Assembly: GCA_902774845.1 (NCBI GenBank)
Contig: CACYJU010000010.1
Location: 1 to 64,000 of the forward strand
Source of the DNA: an uncultured Bacteroidota bacterium
GTDB lineage: Bacteria > Bacteroidota > Bacteroidia > Bacteroidales > P3
Length of the DNA stretch: 64,000 nt
Reading direction: 5' to 3'
In this document: in pieces, positions 16,901-27,600 of the stretch
Numbering within the stretch: position 1 is the first letter of the stretch
Layout of the letters: every line of letters starts with the position of its first letter
Program-made: the position numbers and the translations under genes
The notes under the pieces: generated by a model
Database searches by the model: none
What the model was told of the DNA's origin: nothing
What the model saw: the letters and a program-made list of their open reading frames with translations, nothing else

Positions 16901-17793
16901 CAGGTGTGGGTAGTTCCACCGCCGGCTATTTCCTTTCCGATGCGGCACTGGTGAAAGACCACAAGCTCTCGTTCAAGTTGCATCTGCGTGGTTTCGACCT
17001 GGCAGAAAATAACGCTGAGGACTTCCGCCGCATTGCCTATCCTTCGGTGGAGTCGGGCGTGCTGCCTATGCCTGAGCTGCATCAAGACAGAGAACGTTTC
17101 AACGCTCCTATGCAGATTACGATGACTTCGGTCACTCCTGATGTCGAGATCCATTACACTCTCGACGGAAGTGAGCCGACAGAGTCGTCGCCCATATATA
17201 AAACCCCTGTCAAGATAACCTCCTCGACGATAGTCTCGGCTCGGGCGTTCAAGAAAGGTTATGCCCCTTCGTTCGTGACACGTCATCATTATAGTTTCGA
17301 CTATGTGAAGTCGACAACGTTCGAACATAAGCCTAACACGCCGTATAACAAACAATTCCAGACCGCGCTCTTCGATGCCGAACTGGGAGATGTGAACAAC
17401 CTTTCGAGTGGATGGATCGGCTTCTCGGCATCAAACCTCTCGGTGGTGCTGGAGTTGGCTAAAGAGATTGAACTCGAGAGTGTTGAATTGCGGTTTGCCC
17501 ATAATCCCGATGCGTGGGCATTCGCCCCCACCGCTGTCGACATCTATGTGTCGACCGACGGCGTTACCTACTCGGATGCCATACCCGCAACCATAACCTA
17601 TGACCCTCAGTCGGAGTCGATGAACAGCTCACAGCTGACAACCCTCAATGTCTATGTTGAGAAACCCAATGTGAGGTATGTCAAAGTGGTGGCGAAAAAT
17701 ATGGGCCGCATACCGTCGTGGCATAGGAACAAAGGCCTCCGTCCGTGGCTTATGACCGACGAGATAAGACTCAACGAAACCATAAGACCTTGA
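13942..17793 (+). CDS. GH2 (LacZ-like) protein with both catalytic glutamates replaced
   Basis: A 1283-residue secreted protein with the beta-galactosidase domain order: signal peptide (1-21), GH2 sugar-binding jelly-roll, immunoglobulin-like domain, TIM barrel (about 345-620), LacZ domains 4/5, then a chitobiase-type C-terminal domain (VEIHYTLDGSEPTESSPIY) and an F5/8C-like carbohydrate-binding domain. The LacZ acid/base region W-S-x-G-N-E reads WSMGSG (471-476), so Gly476 replaces the Glu and Ser475 the Asn. The nucleophile region PIxLCEY reads PIMLNAF, so Ala539 replaces the Glu. The RHEHHP and CSHYPN histidines are also gone. It is thus likely a non-hydrolytic sugar-binding pseudoenzyme. 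Residues 967-978 are encoded by an intergenic-type repeat (16840-16875). Confidence 0.85.
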   Translation: MRKPFIFFVLATVLLPLSLFSQKNAKSVAAPVLSEWSDPDIFEQHKLYPRVNVVGYMYENDIEKGLYRSSPYYVSLAGKWSFDLQKSVSDRPDMEDRKFDPQGWGKILVPNYRWEKDGKVVSAPDFSNVADLPDKGNYIATYYREFTPNATWKDYEAFLQIQGKSAYYIWINNTYVGYSEDSRALSEFNITQHLRYGRPNTIAIQVVSVSDGTLLESDYTRTLNGLTHDVAIVLKPAVNINDYAIITDYDAQSGIGEIQLTTTVANRTRKGLYYLEAEVWTPQGKQLDKMAKWVAFDKRSEVDAVLKRDFAAIEPWTAETPNLYTLIIRLRDNNMNLIEVTGTRFGFRKIELDGSSLLVNGTPVKLRGVAYANYDVATGGEPTYEQMEKDLALMKRHNVNAIRTAVYSPADDEFYSLCDKYGFYVVCEANIQPYSTQKKAIATDGDYENLFVARVQNMYEPLKNHPSIIAWSMGSGFDNGVCMERAYAALKQKDKQRPVIFAGAGYSENTDIVALRETDLDALKAAAVKKQSRPIMLNAFGSVKGNGFGGMQQVWRLVNDNSRFMGGFVEWWSPVLSHDVEKGEVMSDGICPDAKRQLPYLKELANMYRPFDIRFVGVSQDACEFVISCASGVQALNNYTLEYNMFSNLKSHIVGGELNLILSPGDSKSFKLKMPVLNLYIAEELFIRFSIKQKTKSNAVAQGVELAAVEMPLPTKKLRKVAYESAGLLFTEVAGNQNGKKGVLTVTGPHFKMKYDLDAADICEYAYDGTTLISAPLLSSVWRPATDNDLVDRNGTRNWGHFSREELTRTVQAVNYRQIDDSSIVIDAMVSYAKEGSPIYDVNQTIAVLSTGDVIVDNNITVSPSVKSFARIGFETQVPSALDNVSWFGRKGETYVDRCSWADLGSYKEKVDKMSFDYVRPQASGNRKDVRWLALSNGSKGLFVDMIDTNFNFSISRYTDKQIASATSTQALKHSGNNTLHVDFKMAGVGSSTAGYFLSDAALVKDHKLSFKLHLRGFDLAENNAEDFRRIAYPSVESGVLPMPELHQDRERFNAPMQITMTSVTPDVEIHYTLDGSEPTESSPIYKTPVKITSSTIVSARAFKKGYAPSFVTRHHYSFDYVKSTTFEHKPNTPYNKQFQTALFDAELGDVNNLSSGWIGFSASNLSVVLELAKEIELESVELRFAHNPDAWAFAPTAVDIYVSTDGVTYSDAIPATITYDPQSESMNSSQLTTLNVYVEKPNVRYVKVVAKNMGRIPSWHRNKGLRPWLMTDEIRLNETIRP
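16841..16874. repeat. Intergenic phrase repeat inside the GH2 coding sequence
   Basis: CAAGCACTCAAGCACTCAAG followed by CACTCAGGCAATAA lies in frame inside the GH2 gene and encodes about 11 residues (TSTQALKHSGN). The last 16 bases repeat the intergenic copy at 12541-12556 exactly. Confidence 0.75.
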
Positions 17794-17843
17794 GGATAAC
17801 TTAAAGATAAAGGAAAGATAAAGGAGAGATAAACCCAAACCGA

Positions 17844-18581
17844 ATGACTAACTCGTTCCAAACAAGAACCGAACTGCTCCTTGGAGTGGAGAACCTCGGG
17901 CGTCTGAGAAAGGCGCACGTGCTTGTTGTCGGTCTTGGTGGGGTAGGGGGCTATGCGGCTGAGATGTTGTGTCGTGCAGGCGTGGGGCGTATGACGATAG
18001 TGGATGGCGACAATGTGAGCGTGTCGAATATCAACAGGCAGATCATAGCTCTCCGTTCAACGGTTGGAGAATCAAAGGCGGCACTTTTCAAACAGAGGTT
18101 CCACGATATAAACCCCGACTGCGAGGTGACGGCGTTGAATGTCTTTCTGCGTGACGAAGAGATGATAAGGTTGCTGGAGAATGAAAAATACGACTATGTT
18201 GTAGACGCTATAGACACTCTTTCACCTAAAGTCTTCCTGTTGTACCACGCCCATCGGATGGGACTTCCTATCGTGAGTGCAATGGGTAGTGCTGGCAAAC
18301 TTGACCCATCGAAAATCGAGGTGACGGATGTGGCGCAAAGTCACACCTGTCCGTTGGCTGCGATGGTCCGTAAGAAACTCCACAAGCTGGGAGTGAGAGA
18401 GGGGTTCAAGGTGGTCTTCTCGTCAGAGAAAGTCGACGAGTCGGCGATGATTGAAGACCCGTCTCAAAACAAACGCACCACCGTAGGGGTAATCTCTTAT
18501 ATGCCAGCCGTCTTTGGATGTTATTGTGCCTCGACGGTGATAAACGATTTGATTGAAAGAAAAAAATCACTTACACATTAA
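17844..18581 (+). CDS. tcdA: tRNA threonylcarbamoyladenosine dehydratase (TcdA/ThiF family)
   Basis: A 245-residue E1-like protein. The nucleotide-binding loop VVGLGGVGGYAAEML (residues 28-42), the arginine-finger region SNINRQI and DAIDTLSPK follow the E1/ThiF pattern. The C-terminal part with SHTCPLAAMVRKKL and VGVISYMPAVFG is that of TcdA (CsdL), which cyclises t6A at position 37 of ANN-decoding tRNAs to ct6A using ATP. MoeB or ThiF is less likely because the zinc-binding cysteine pairs are missing. It follows the GH2 gene by 50 bases of GATAAAGGA-type tandem words. The ATG at 17844 gives the standard N-terminus. Confidence 0.9.
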   Translation: MTNSFQTRTELLLGVENLGRLRKAHVLVVGLGGVGGYAAEMLCRAGVGRMTIVDGDNVSVSNINRQIIALRSTVGESKAALFKQRFHDINPDCEVTALNVFLRDEEMIRLLENEKYDYVVDAIDTLSPKVFLLYHAHRMGLPIVSAMGSAGKLDPSKIEVTDVAQSHTCPLAAMVRKKLHKLGVREGFKVVFSSEKVDESAMIEDPSQNKRTTVGVISYMPAVFGCYCASTVINDLIERKKSLTH

Positions 18582-18610
18582 CGCATTAACGCAATCTATA
18601 AACTCTCAAT

Positions 18611-19747
18611 ATGAAGAAACTCTTTTTTGTCGCAATACCGCTGATTCTTCTGTTTACATCCTGCAAGGTGGAGTTCTCTCCCAATGCCGAGTGGAAGGAG
18701 GTGCCGGTGGTGTGGTGTGTGCTCGATCAGATGGACGATACTACATGGGTGCGTGTGCAGCGTTGCTACCTCGGAGAGGATAACCTCTATAACTACACCT
18801 CTATCAGCGACTCCCTCTATTACCCTCAGGAGAGTATCACCGTCTTGCTTGAGAAATGGGCAGCCGACGAAGGGGCGAACAATGTGCTTACCATGAAAGG
18901 TGACGCTCCGGTCGACACGAAGACACTCATCTACACCGTTCGCGACAATAAGGATACGGGCCTCTTCGCCTCAGGCCCTCAACCGCTCTATTATGCCACC
19001 ACACTTGGTTGGCTGAACCCTAATTTTGTTTATCGTCTTGTCGTGAAACGTAAATCCTCCGATGAGGTTATCGCTTCGGCTGTCACCCAGTTGGTGGGAC
19101 AGAAAATCGACCGCTCCAACCCGTCGGCTTTAGACCTGGTGGCTCTCGAACGCCCCAATCCTGCAACTCCTGCCCACAGTCAGTTCCGTTTTGCCGGCAA
19201 CCCCGCGAAGTGTGAGATTGCTTGGAAACCTCTTGCGCGAGGCCGCCTCTATCAGCCTGTGGTGCGCTTCTATTATTATCATAAATATCTCGGCACCGAC
19301 AACGAGTATCACAACGACTATACAACGAAGTATCATATAGACATCAAGGTGCCTGAAGTGTCGCAGTCGGCCTCTGTGAACGAGGTTGTTACGGCTATAT
19401 ATGAGTCCTCTTTCTTCTCCGATCTCGTCGAGGCAGTAAGGACTTCGGGCGACAATGAGCCTAAAGGATTCTGCGATACTGTGGATATACGCCTCTCTGT
19501 CTGCAATGAGGATCTGAGCGCTTATATCAGGTCTACCGAGCCGGCAAGCACCATCGTGCAGGACCGTGTGCTCTACACCAATATCAACGATGGTGAGGGA
19601 GTTGGTATCTTTGCGTCGCGTCGTCGTCCTCACGAGTTTGATGGTGGTATCACCAGCTTTATCTTCACCGTGCCGTCAAATGCTGAAACCGGAGCTGGCT
19701 CATACCACGAAAAACTCAAAAATCTGAACATCGGTTTCGAAAAGTAA
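18611..19747 (+). CDS. Bacteroidales surface lipoprotein of unknown function
   Basis: A 378-residue predicted lipoprotein. The signal MKKLFFVAIPLILLFTSC has a lipobox with the cysteine at residue 18. The mature part starts KVEFSPNAEWKEVPVVWCVL and is rich in short beta-strand pieces (PVVRFYYYHKYLG, YHIDIKVPEV, CDTVDIRLSVCNEDLSAYI). In overall plan it resembles DUF4249-type lipoproteins that accompany outer-membrane receptors, but I am not certain of that assignment. No SusC/TonB-dependent receptor is nearby. The leader carries the ATTAACGCATTAACGC phrase. It is followed by the trigger factor promoter. Confidence 0.6.
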   Translation: MKKLFFVAIPLILLFTSCKVEFSPNAEWKEVPVVWCVLDQMDDTTWVRVQRCYLGEDNLYNYTSISDSLYYPQESITVLLEKWAADEGANNVLTMKGDAPVDTKTLIYTVRDNKDTGLFASGPQPLYYATTLGWLNPNFVYRLVVKRKSSDEVIASAVTQLVGQKIDRSNPSALDLVALERPNPATPAHSQFRFAGNPAKCEIAWKPLARGRLYQPVVRFYYYHKYLGTDNEYHNDYTTKYHIDIKVPEVSQSASVNEVVTAIYESSFFSDLVEAVRTSGDNEPKGFCDTVDIRLSVCNEDLSAYIRSTEPASTIVQDRVLYTNINDGEGVGIFASRRRPHEFDGGITSFIFTVPSNAETGAGSYHEKLKNLNIGFEK

Positions 19748-19754
19748 TATCACA

Positions 19755-19787
19755 ATTGTATTAATCGCAATTATTATCGTACCTTTG
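19755..19787 (+). promoter_or_regulatory. Promoter for trigger factor
   Basis: The -7 box TACCTTTG (19780-19787) fits TAnnTTTG. ATTG at 19755-19758 lies 21 bases upstream in the -33 position. The start codon is 63 bases downstream of the -7 box. Confidence 0.65.
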
Positions 19788-19849
19788 CAAACTCAAAAAA
19801 CAGCAGATTAAAGCAAAAAACAATAACAAATTAACACAATAACAAGAAA

Positions 19850-21262
19850 ATGAACGTTACAAGAGAGAATCTTAGCGATTTGGAATTATGCATCAAAGTT
19901 GAAGTTGCAGCCGCTGATTATGCTGAAAATGTATCGAAGCAACTCAAACGTTATCGCCAGCAGGCCACCGTCCCTGGTTTCCGCAAGGGTATGGCTCCTA
20001 TGGGTATGATAGAGCGTCTTTACAAGCCCACGCTGGTTGCTGAAGAGGTCAACAACCTCCTGTCGCAGAACCTCTACAAATATATCGACGACGAGAAACT
20101 CGAAATCCTCGGTTCTCCTCTCGCCGACGAAGCCAAGACCGGCACTCCCGACTTTGCTCATGCAGCCGACTATACCTTCTACTTCGACGTTGCTCTCATG
20201 CCTGAAGTGAAGATCGAATGGGAAAAGATCGACACCAAGCTCCTTCAGATAAAAGTCCCCGCCAAAGAGGTTGATTCTCAGATTGAGGACATCACCAAGC
20301 GTTACGGTAAATTTGAGACCCCTGAAGTTATCGGTGAGACCGACCACGTCTACGGCAAGGCTGTCGAGCTGGGTAAGGACGGCAAGGAGAAAGATGGCGG
20401 CGTGAGCGTCTTCCTCTCTTTCGACCTCGCTGAAGTCAAGGATGCCGACATCAAGCAGTCGCTCATCGGCAAGAAGAACGATGAGAAGGTGGTATTCAAC
20501 GCTTTCAAGGCTTTCGGCTCCGCTTTCATCGAGAAGAATTTCCGTCTTGAGGCCGCTGCCGCCAAGAAGTTCAAATCCGATATCGAGTTCTCCATCAGCG
20601 GATGCTCTCGCATCACTCCCCATGAGGTCAACGAAGAGCTCTTCGCTCAGGTCTTCCCCGACGAGGACATCAAAGACGAAGCCAAGTTCCGCAAGGCTGT
20701 CTCCAAAGAGATTGAGAAAGCCAACGATGAGCAGTGTAAGATACTCTTTGTCAATCAGGTGCGCCGTCATCTTCTCGATAATTTCGGTGCCACCCTTCCC
20801 GAGGCTTTCATGAAACGCTGGATACTCTCCCGCGACGACAAAGACCTCACTGCCGAGAAACTTGATGCTGAATGGGAATCCAAATACCTGCCTGCCCTCA
20901 AGTGGGAGATCCTCGATGCCAACCTCAACAAGATCAAGTCCATCGAGCCTTCTCATAACGACATCGTCGACTATGTGAAAGACATCCTGAAACGCAACGA
21001 CAGAAGTGAATCCGACGAGACTCCTGAGGCAAAGGAAGAACGTATCGAGAAAGCCGCTCAGAGCATCGCCTCCGACCGCAATAACGTGAGCCAGATTGTC
21101 GACCGTCTCTATGCCGAGAAGACTTTCGAACTCTTCAAAGAGCAGATCAAACCCGAGGTGGAGAAGGTTACCTCCAAGGAGTTTGCCGAGCGCGCAAAAG
21201 CCGACGCCGAGAAGAAAGCTGATGCTCCCGCCGAGGAAGGTCAGCAGGCTCTCGAGCTCTAA
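19850..21262 (+). CDS. tig: Trigger factor
   Basis: A 470-residue ribosome-bound chaperone. The ribosome-docking signature is seen as VPGFRKGMAPMGMIERLYKP (about residues 40-59) and the C-terminal arms are long and charged. Trigger factor shields nascent chains at the exit tunnel. The middle PPIase-like part (about 150-250) lacks the usual FKBP-type signature: no VxxDFxG start or FxxGxxxMIPGFE segment can be found, only FKAFGSAFIEKNFRLE at the place. Peptidyl-prolyl isomerase activity is therefore doubtful, which is common in Bacteroidota but worth noting. It has its own promoter and a strong terminator, so it is a single-gene unit. Confidence 0.9.
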   Translation: MNVTRENLSDLELCIKVEVAAADYAENVSKQLKRYRQQATVPGFRKGMAPMGMIERLYKPTLVAEEVNNLLSQNLYKYIDDEKLEILGSPLADEAKTGTPDFAHAADYTFYFDVALMPEVKIEWEKIDTKLLQIKVPAKEVDSQIEDITKRYGKFETPEVIGETDHVYGKAVELGKDGKEKDGGVSVFLSFDLAEVKDADIKQSLIGKKNDEKVVFNAFKAFGSAFIEKNFRLEAAAAKKFKSDIEFSISGCSRITPHEVNEELFAQVFPDEDIKDEAKFRKAVSKEIEKANDEQCKILFVNQVRRHLLDNFGATLPEAFMKRWILSRDDKDLTAEKLDAEWESKYLPALKWEILDANLNKIKSIEPSHNDIVDYVKDILKRNDRSESDETPEAKEERIEKAAQSIASDRNNVSQIVDRLYAEKTFELFKEQIKPEVEKVTSKEFAERAKADAEKKADAPAEEGQQALEL

Positions 21263-21275
21263 GTTTGATAGGGCA

Positions 21276-21316
21276 GCAGGCTCTGTGCGCAACAACACAG
21301 AGCCTGCACTATTTTC
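21276..21316 (+). terminator. Terminator after trigger factor
   Basis: Twelve-base perfect arms GCAGGCTCTGTG (21276-21287) and CACAGAGCCTGC (21296-21307) with an 8-base loop, followed by ACTATTTTC. Confidence 0.9.
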
Positions 21317-21346
21317 AAAATTAACCTGCCTCCCAATAACTCCCCA

Positions 21347-21380
21347 TCTCTAACCAGAGAGGGGGCCGGGGGGAGAGTCT
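21347..21380. repeat. Dispersed GC-rich palindromic repeat, copy 1
   Basis: CTCTAACCAGAGAG can form a small hairpin and is followed by GGGGCCGGGGGGAGAGTCT. The same sequence of over 30 bases recurs at 49275-49310. Related forms are at 35765-35812 and 59790-59828. The surrounding stretch 21263-21648 holds otherwise only the TTAACTCCCA-type phrases, the promoter and the leader of the adhesin gene. Confidence 0.7.
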
Positions 21381-21470
21381 TAACTCCCACTTAACTCCCA
21401 TCTAACTATCATCTAACTACCGCCACAAAACCGCCCCCTTTTTATAATAAAAAACTTTTTTACAAAAAAC

Positions 21471-21501
21471 TTGCACATTTGTGAAAAAGTGCGTACCTTT
21501 G
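21471..21501 (+). promoter_or_regulatory. Promoter for the giant adhesin
   Basis: TACCTTTG at 21494-21501 is a good -7 box, and TTG at 21471-21473 lies 20 bases upstream in the -33 position. The leader to the ATG is about 140 bases, longer than for other genes here. Confidence 0.6.
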
Positions 21502-21648
21502 ACACGTCCTATTTGTAGGTATACCCTGCAGGTGTAATGTGTTCAGATGTGCGTATTTACGCTATGTTGAGCAGTTGTGGCGCACCAGTCATATGCCTCA
21601 AAAGTGACGTAAAAAGTTGTAAAACACACACAAACAAACATAAAGTCT

Positions 21649-24600
21649 ATGGAATTGACTAGTATTTGTTGTAAAAAGAATCTGTTTTCTTTGGTTAGGT
21701 TGCTCATTGCGGTCGTCTTGTTTGTTCCGGCAGGATTGAAAGCGCAGAACATCAACGACTGCCAGTGGTACACATGTGGTACGGGTACATCCACCTCGTA
21801 TAATACACCACTGAACAACTACTACAACTACTCGTACACACAGATGCTGTACATGGGCAATGAATTGTCTGGGCAAGAGGGCACGATTTACAAGATTGGG
21901 TTCCAGTATGGCTATTCGTCGGCTATGTCGAGCAAGACCAACGTGAAGATTTACATGAAGAATGTGACAAACAACTCGTTTGCCGATGGCTCTTCGTGGA
22001 TAACAACAGGACTTACTCAGGTCTATTCAGGTTCGCTTAACTGCTCAGGAAATGGCCAATGGAACGACTTTACGTTGTCAAGCCCCTTCAATTATACTGG
22101 AGGCAATCTCCTGGTGGTAGTGGACGACAATTCGGGCGATTATGATGGATCTTCATATGTGTTTAGATATTCCACCACTACAGGCAACACTGTGATTCGT
22201 TATCAGAGCGACGGTACATACAGTTCTCACACTGTGAACGGAAATAACAGAATCGCCAACCAGACGGGAAGTTATGGTAACCAACGTGTGAACACACGCT
22301 TCTGCATCGCAGAGAACTGCAGCAGCCACCGTTCTGGTAACTTCGCATTCAACCCCAGTACCGCAACTTACAACTATGTTGTCGGCAGCGGCGATTTTGC
22401 GGAACCGACACTTGTCAACACCCTTTCGCCTGCAGGCACGGTGACTTATACAAGCAGCAATACCGATGTGGCTACTGTCAGCAACACAGGAGCGGTCACA
22501 TTCACAGGATTTGAAGGTACTGTGACAATCACGGCAACATCTGCTTCTGGAAACTATTGCAAAGAGTATGCCACCTATACCATCAACGTGAACGACGGAT
22601 GTCCGAAGTTTGGCACAGGCACCAGTACTACTTCTTCGGCACCTATATCGACTTTCTACAAGAACTCATACCACCAGATGATATACACAGCCGCTGAAAT
22701 AGGTAGTGGCGGTATTATAAACGCAATAGGATTTGAAAGTTTGGGGACTAATTCGCAACCGAGAAACATAGAGATATATATGGGAGAGACCTCGGTGTCA
22801 TCGTTTGGATCTACAGCAACTTCAGAATTTGTTCCCGTTGACCAACTGGAACTTGTCTATTCGGGTGTGTGGAATATCACGGCGGGTTGGCAGATGTTCC
22901 CTGTTGACTTTCTCTATTCTGGTTTGGAGAATCTGGTCATAGCTGTCAAGAGTGGAGCATCAAACTACAGTTCATCGAATTTTGCATATACTCCGGGTTC
23001 GGAATATCTTACTCTCTATTGCTACTCTGATACATACGAGCCAATACCAGCAAACATAACATCGTATAGTGGCTCTGTTTCGAGATTGCAATATCGAGTC
23101 AACACCAAGATCTGTATCGACGCATGTTCCATACGTCCCACTTTCGAGTTTGAGAATACGATGGCTATGTGCTACCAGGGTTCCAACTGCCCGATGCTGC
23201 CGCTGGACAACACTTCTTCCGGCAATGTTACCTTCACCTCTTCCGACGAGTCTATCGCAACGGTAGACAACAACGGTGTCATCACGACTCTCGATCGCGG
23301 TGAAACCACCATTACGGCTTTTCTTGAAATGTCCGGGGAAGTCTGTCCTGCAAAAGCTTCTTACATCCTGCAGGTTGTCTGTCCGGCCCTTATCCCTTCG
23401 GCTGAGAGCGTCTCATTGTGTCAAGGTGGCTCTGTTACCCTCAACGCCTCCACTCCTGGCGGCGGCGATCTGGAATGGTTCGATGCTGTCGATGCAACGA
23501 CTCCGGTCCATACGGGTACCACCTACACCATCAACGCCGACCACACCACCACCTATTTCGTTGCAACTTACAACGGCGATTACGACTGTGCCAGCTCTCG
23601 TGTGCCAGCTTACGTCAATGTGTTCGACGTCGCATACGAGTCCTCCACTCAGAATATCTCAGGTTATGTCGGTGTTACCATGTATGGCTATCCTCCTATG
23701 GGCAGCACCAGCGGCACTCACTACACCGCCACAGGTATGCCGGCGTGGATGACCTTGAACGCCGACGGCTCCTTCAGCGGTACCCCTACGGCAGCTGGCA
23801 GCGGCTCCTTTACCATTACTGCCACCAACGGAAGCTGCTCCAAGAATATCACCATCACCTGGAATGTGGTCGCCAACAACCTCTCTTGCTGCGATCCCAA
23901 CGCCTTCTATATCTTCAAGACGGGAGACCCCTTGCCGATTCAGATGGATGCTGATGGTTTCTACTATATCAATGTGTGTAAGGATGAGCCCGCCACATTC
24001 CGTGTTCAGAGTCTTGCCAACTGCACAGGATACACCTTCACCTGGCGTCTGGCCTCTTCTACCGGTGGTCTGCTGGTTGAGCAAAACGGACAGACATTCA
24101 CATATACATACGACCGTGCTATGGGTTACAACATGACCCTTACTGCTCGAAAAACAGGTTCTGGTGCATGTAATGTCTCTATACCGATTCGTATCCGTGT
24201 GGCTGGTGTGTTCCAGGTTGCCACACGTCCTTCTTTCGACCTTTGTAAAGGTGAACCCTTTAATATATATGTGTCGTCCGATGGTATTGGTTCGGTCGAT
24301 GTGATACGACCCAACGGTGCCTCTGGTTCTACTCTGGGTGTGCCGGATACAATCTTCTTGCCTGACGGTGTTGTTTGTAACGGTTCGTGCAGCTACATCT
24401 CTTCGGTTAACTTCACCGACTTCTCGGCAGGTGCCACTATCCGTGACGAGAACGACCTGCTTTTCCTTATGATTAATATTGAACACTCGTTCATAGGTGA
24501 TATTGCTATCTATCTTACTTGTCCTAACGGCACCTCCGTGTCGGTTATGAATTTCGCCGGTACGGGTAGCAGTTCTTGTACCGTCCCAAGTGAGTTTACA

Positions 24601-27600
24601 GGATGGGTAGGAACCAGTACCAGTCAGGCAACTGCATTCGGCTTGTGTAATGACTGTACCGCATCAGAATATGGTTTCACTGGTGATTATACAACGGATA
24701 AATGTAATAACACTCCTCCCAACAACCAGCCTGGTATAGGTTGGAACTATTGTTGGAGTCAGAATAACAATAGAGGATATGTGTATGCCAGTTCCCCCAA
24801 CAGTAGAGTTTACGAAACGGCAAACCATAATTCCCCTGGACCTTGCATGACAGCTGTAGACTCGTCCGATATGGAAAATATGACTCAGATCTACCTGCCG
24901 GACGGTGACTTTGCTGACTTCGTCGGCTGCCCGTTGAATGGACAATGGACAGTGACGGTAATCGATGGCTATAGTGTTGACAATGGATATATCTTCAACT
25001 GGGAACTTGGTCTTAACGAGGAACTTCTTCCTGACAGCTGGACCTACACCGTCGATGTCGACTCGGCTTGGGTCGATTGCGGCTGGCCAACAACCAAGGC
25101 TGGTGTCTATATGGAAATCACCCCGCCGGAAGACTTCGTTGGTACTACCGGTTGCGACCTCAACCTTCGCGACGAGTATGGCTGCATAAGCCACTATCAG
25201 AACATCGTCACCGTCACTATGAACCCCACTATTAACAACACCGACGTCGTGACAGAGTGCGACTCCTACACCTGGGCTCGTACTGGCGTTACCTACACCG
25301 TCGGCGACACCATTATCGACAACCAGCTCACCGATCATGGATGTCCTGACCGTGACACCCTGATTCTCACACTCAACTATACCCACTACGACACCGTAGA
25401 CGAGCAGGCTTGCCAGCACTACGCCTGGCCTATTAACGGACAGGACTATACCGCCACAACATCTGTCACCGAAACTCTCGACGGTCAGGCTGTAGGCGGC
25501 TGCGACAGCATAGTCACCCTCAACCTTGAGATCTTACCAGAGTTGACAAGCGAAAGGGATACATCTGTCTGCCCCATCGCCTTCCCCTTCGACTGGTATG
25601 GTTCTCACTTCACAGGACCGGGGACGCAAACTCAGAACCTACAGACGGCTGGCGGCTGCGACAGTATAGTAACCCTTACCGTAAACGCTTTCTCTAAACC
25701 TGAGATAACACTAACCAACCCATCTGAGGCTGGTCAGTGTCCGATAGCAACAACTGCCAACTATGTTGTCACCTCCAACGTGTCGGGCGGCACAGCTAAC
25801 TTCACATACGCTTGGACGGGTGATTATACCGGTACCGACGCCAACGCAACCATACCTGGTACAGGCACCTGCGGCGACTTCTCGGTGGAGGTTGTCGTCA
25901 CCGACGCCAACGGCTGTATGGATACTGCCAGCACGAGTTTCTCGGCCATCGATGTGGAGGCTCCCACGTTCAATAGCCCTATAACGACAACGGCGGCTGT
26001 GTTGTCTGGTAACAACTGCGTGTATCTTGTACCAGACATAATAGCTATGGTGCAGCCGCAGGACAACTGTAGTATAGCGTCGCAGGTTCAGACGCCTACG
26101 GCTAACACTCAGATAACGGGTGAGACGGATGTTATAGTGGTTGTCACCGATGCATGCGGCAACATGGATTCCATAACAGTGCATTTGACGGTTCCTGCCA
26201 CAGTGGAGGCTGAAATAGAACATACGGATGTGGCCTGCAACGGAGGACACGATGGAGTGGTGAATGTGTTCAATGTCACAGGTGGCAGCGGTGGATATCA
26301 TTATGTATGGTCGGCCACAGGTGGAGGTAGTAGCAGCGGCGGCATGGGCGATGTGGCAACCATTACAGGTTGTACTGCTGGATTCTATATGGTAGTTGTA
26401 TCGGACGCAAACGGATGCTCGGTGACGCTGAACGACACGATTAACGAATCGAGCGACATGGTGCTGGTATTGACAGCAGACACGGTTCAGTGTTACAATA
26501 CAGCAACAGGACGTATCACGATTACAACACTGACAGGAGGAACAGGGGTATACAGTGAATATAACTGGAGCAATGAAGAACATTCCTCTACCGGTATAGA
26601 AAACCTGATGCCGGGACAGTATTCGCTTACGGTCATCGACGATGCAAACTGCCGTATCACTGCATCAGCAACGGTTATGAACAGAGCACAGCTGGTGCTG
26701 TCGCCCGCAGGAAGTGTGAACACACTGTGTAACGGTTCGGCAGATGGCTCGGCGTCGGTGACGGCGGTTGGCGGTGTGACACCGTATCAATATGTGCTTT
26801 CGAACACCGATACCAATACCACCGGAACGTTCGGGTCGTTAGCGGCGGGCAGCTATCAGGTGCAGGTGATAGATGCAATGGGTTGTAAGAACACAACAAC
26901 AGTCACGGTGGGTCAGCCGGCTGTGCTTCAGTTGCAGGAGGCCATGTCGGCACACCAGAATGTGGACTGCTTCGGCAACGCTACAGGAGGTGTGACTGTG
27001 GCTGCATACGGCGGCACTCCGCAATATACATACGAACTCAACGGGGCCACGAACACAACGGGCGTATTCTCGAATCAGCTTGCAGAGGGGACTTATGTGG
27101 TTAATGTAACAGACCATAACAACTGCCCGGCACAGACCACAGTTGTAATCACACAGCCTACCCTTTTGCAGATCAGTGCTACTCATGAAAACCTGGGCTG
27201 CAAACAAGACGGATCAGGTTCGATAGATTTGACGGTATGGGGCGGAACACCACAATATGGCTACCAATGGCGCTATAACAACGTTAACTATGCAACCTCG
27301 CAGGATCTGACGGGAATAATGGCTGGAGAATATACTGTCACAGTCACGGATAATCACGGATGTCCTCACGACACGACTATCACGGTGACGGAGCCAGATG
27401 GAATGGTGCTGACGATGAGCGATCCGGTAACAATCTGTCTATACGATTCGGCAGATATATCGGCTACGATTCAGGATGGGACCGGTACACCGCCGTACCG
27501 TTTCACCTGGAGTAATGGACACACCAACAACGGAGTCAACACCGACCAGCAGACCGTGTCGCCGACCAATACTACGACCTACACAGTCAATGTGCTCGAC

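Noticed and set aside
19886..21298. 470-residue minus-strand frame opposite trigger factor
   Set aside because: Mirror frame caused by codon bias; the trigger factor signature and promoter support the plus strand.
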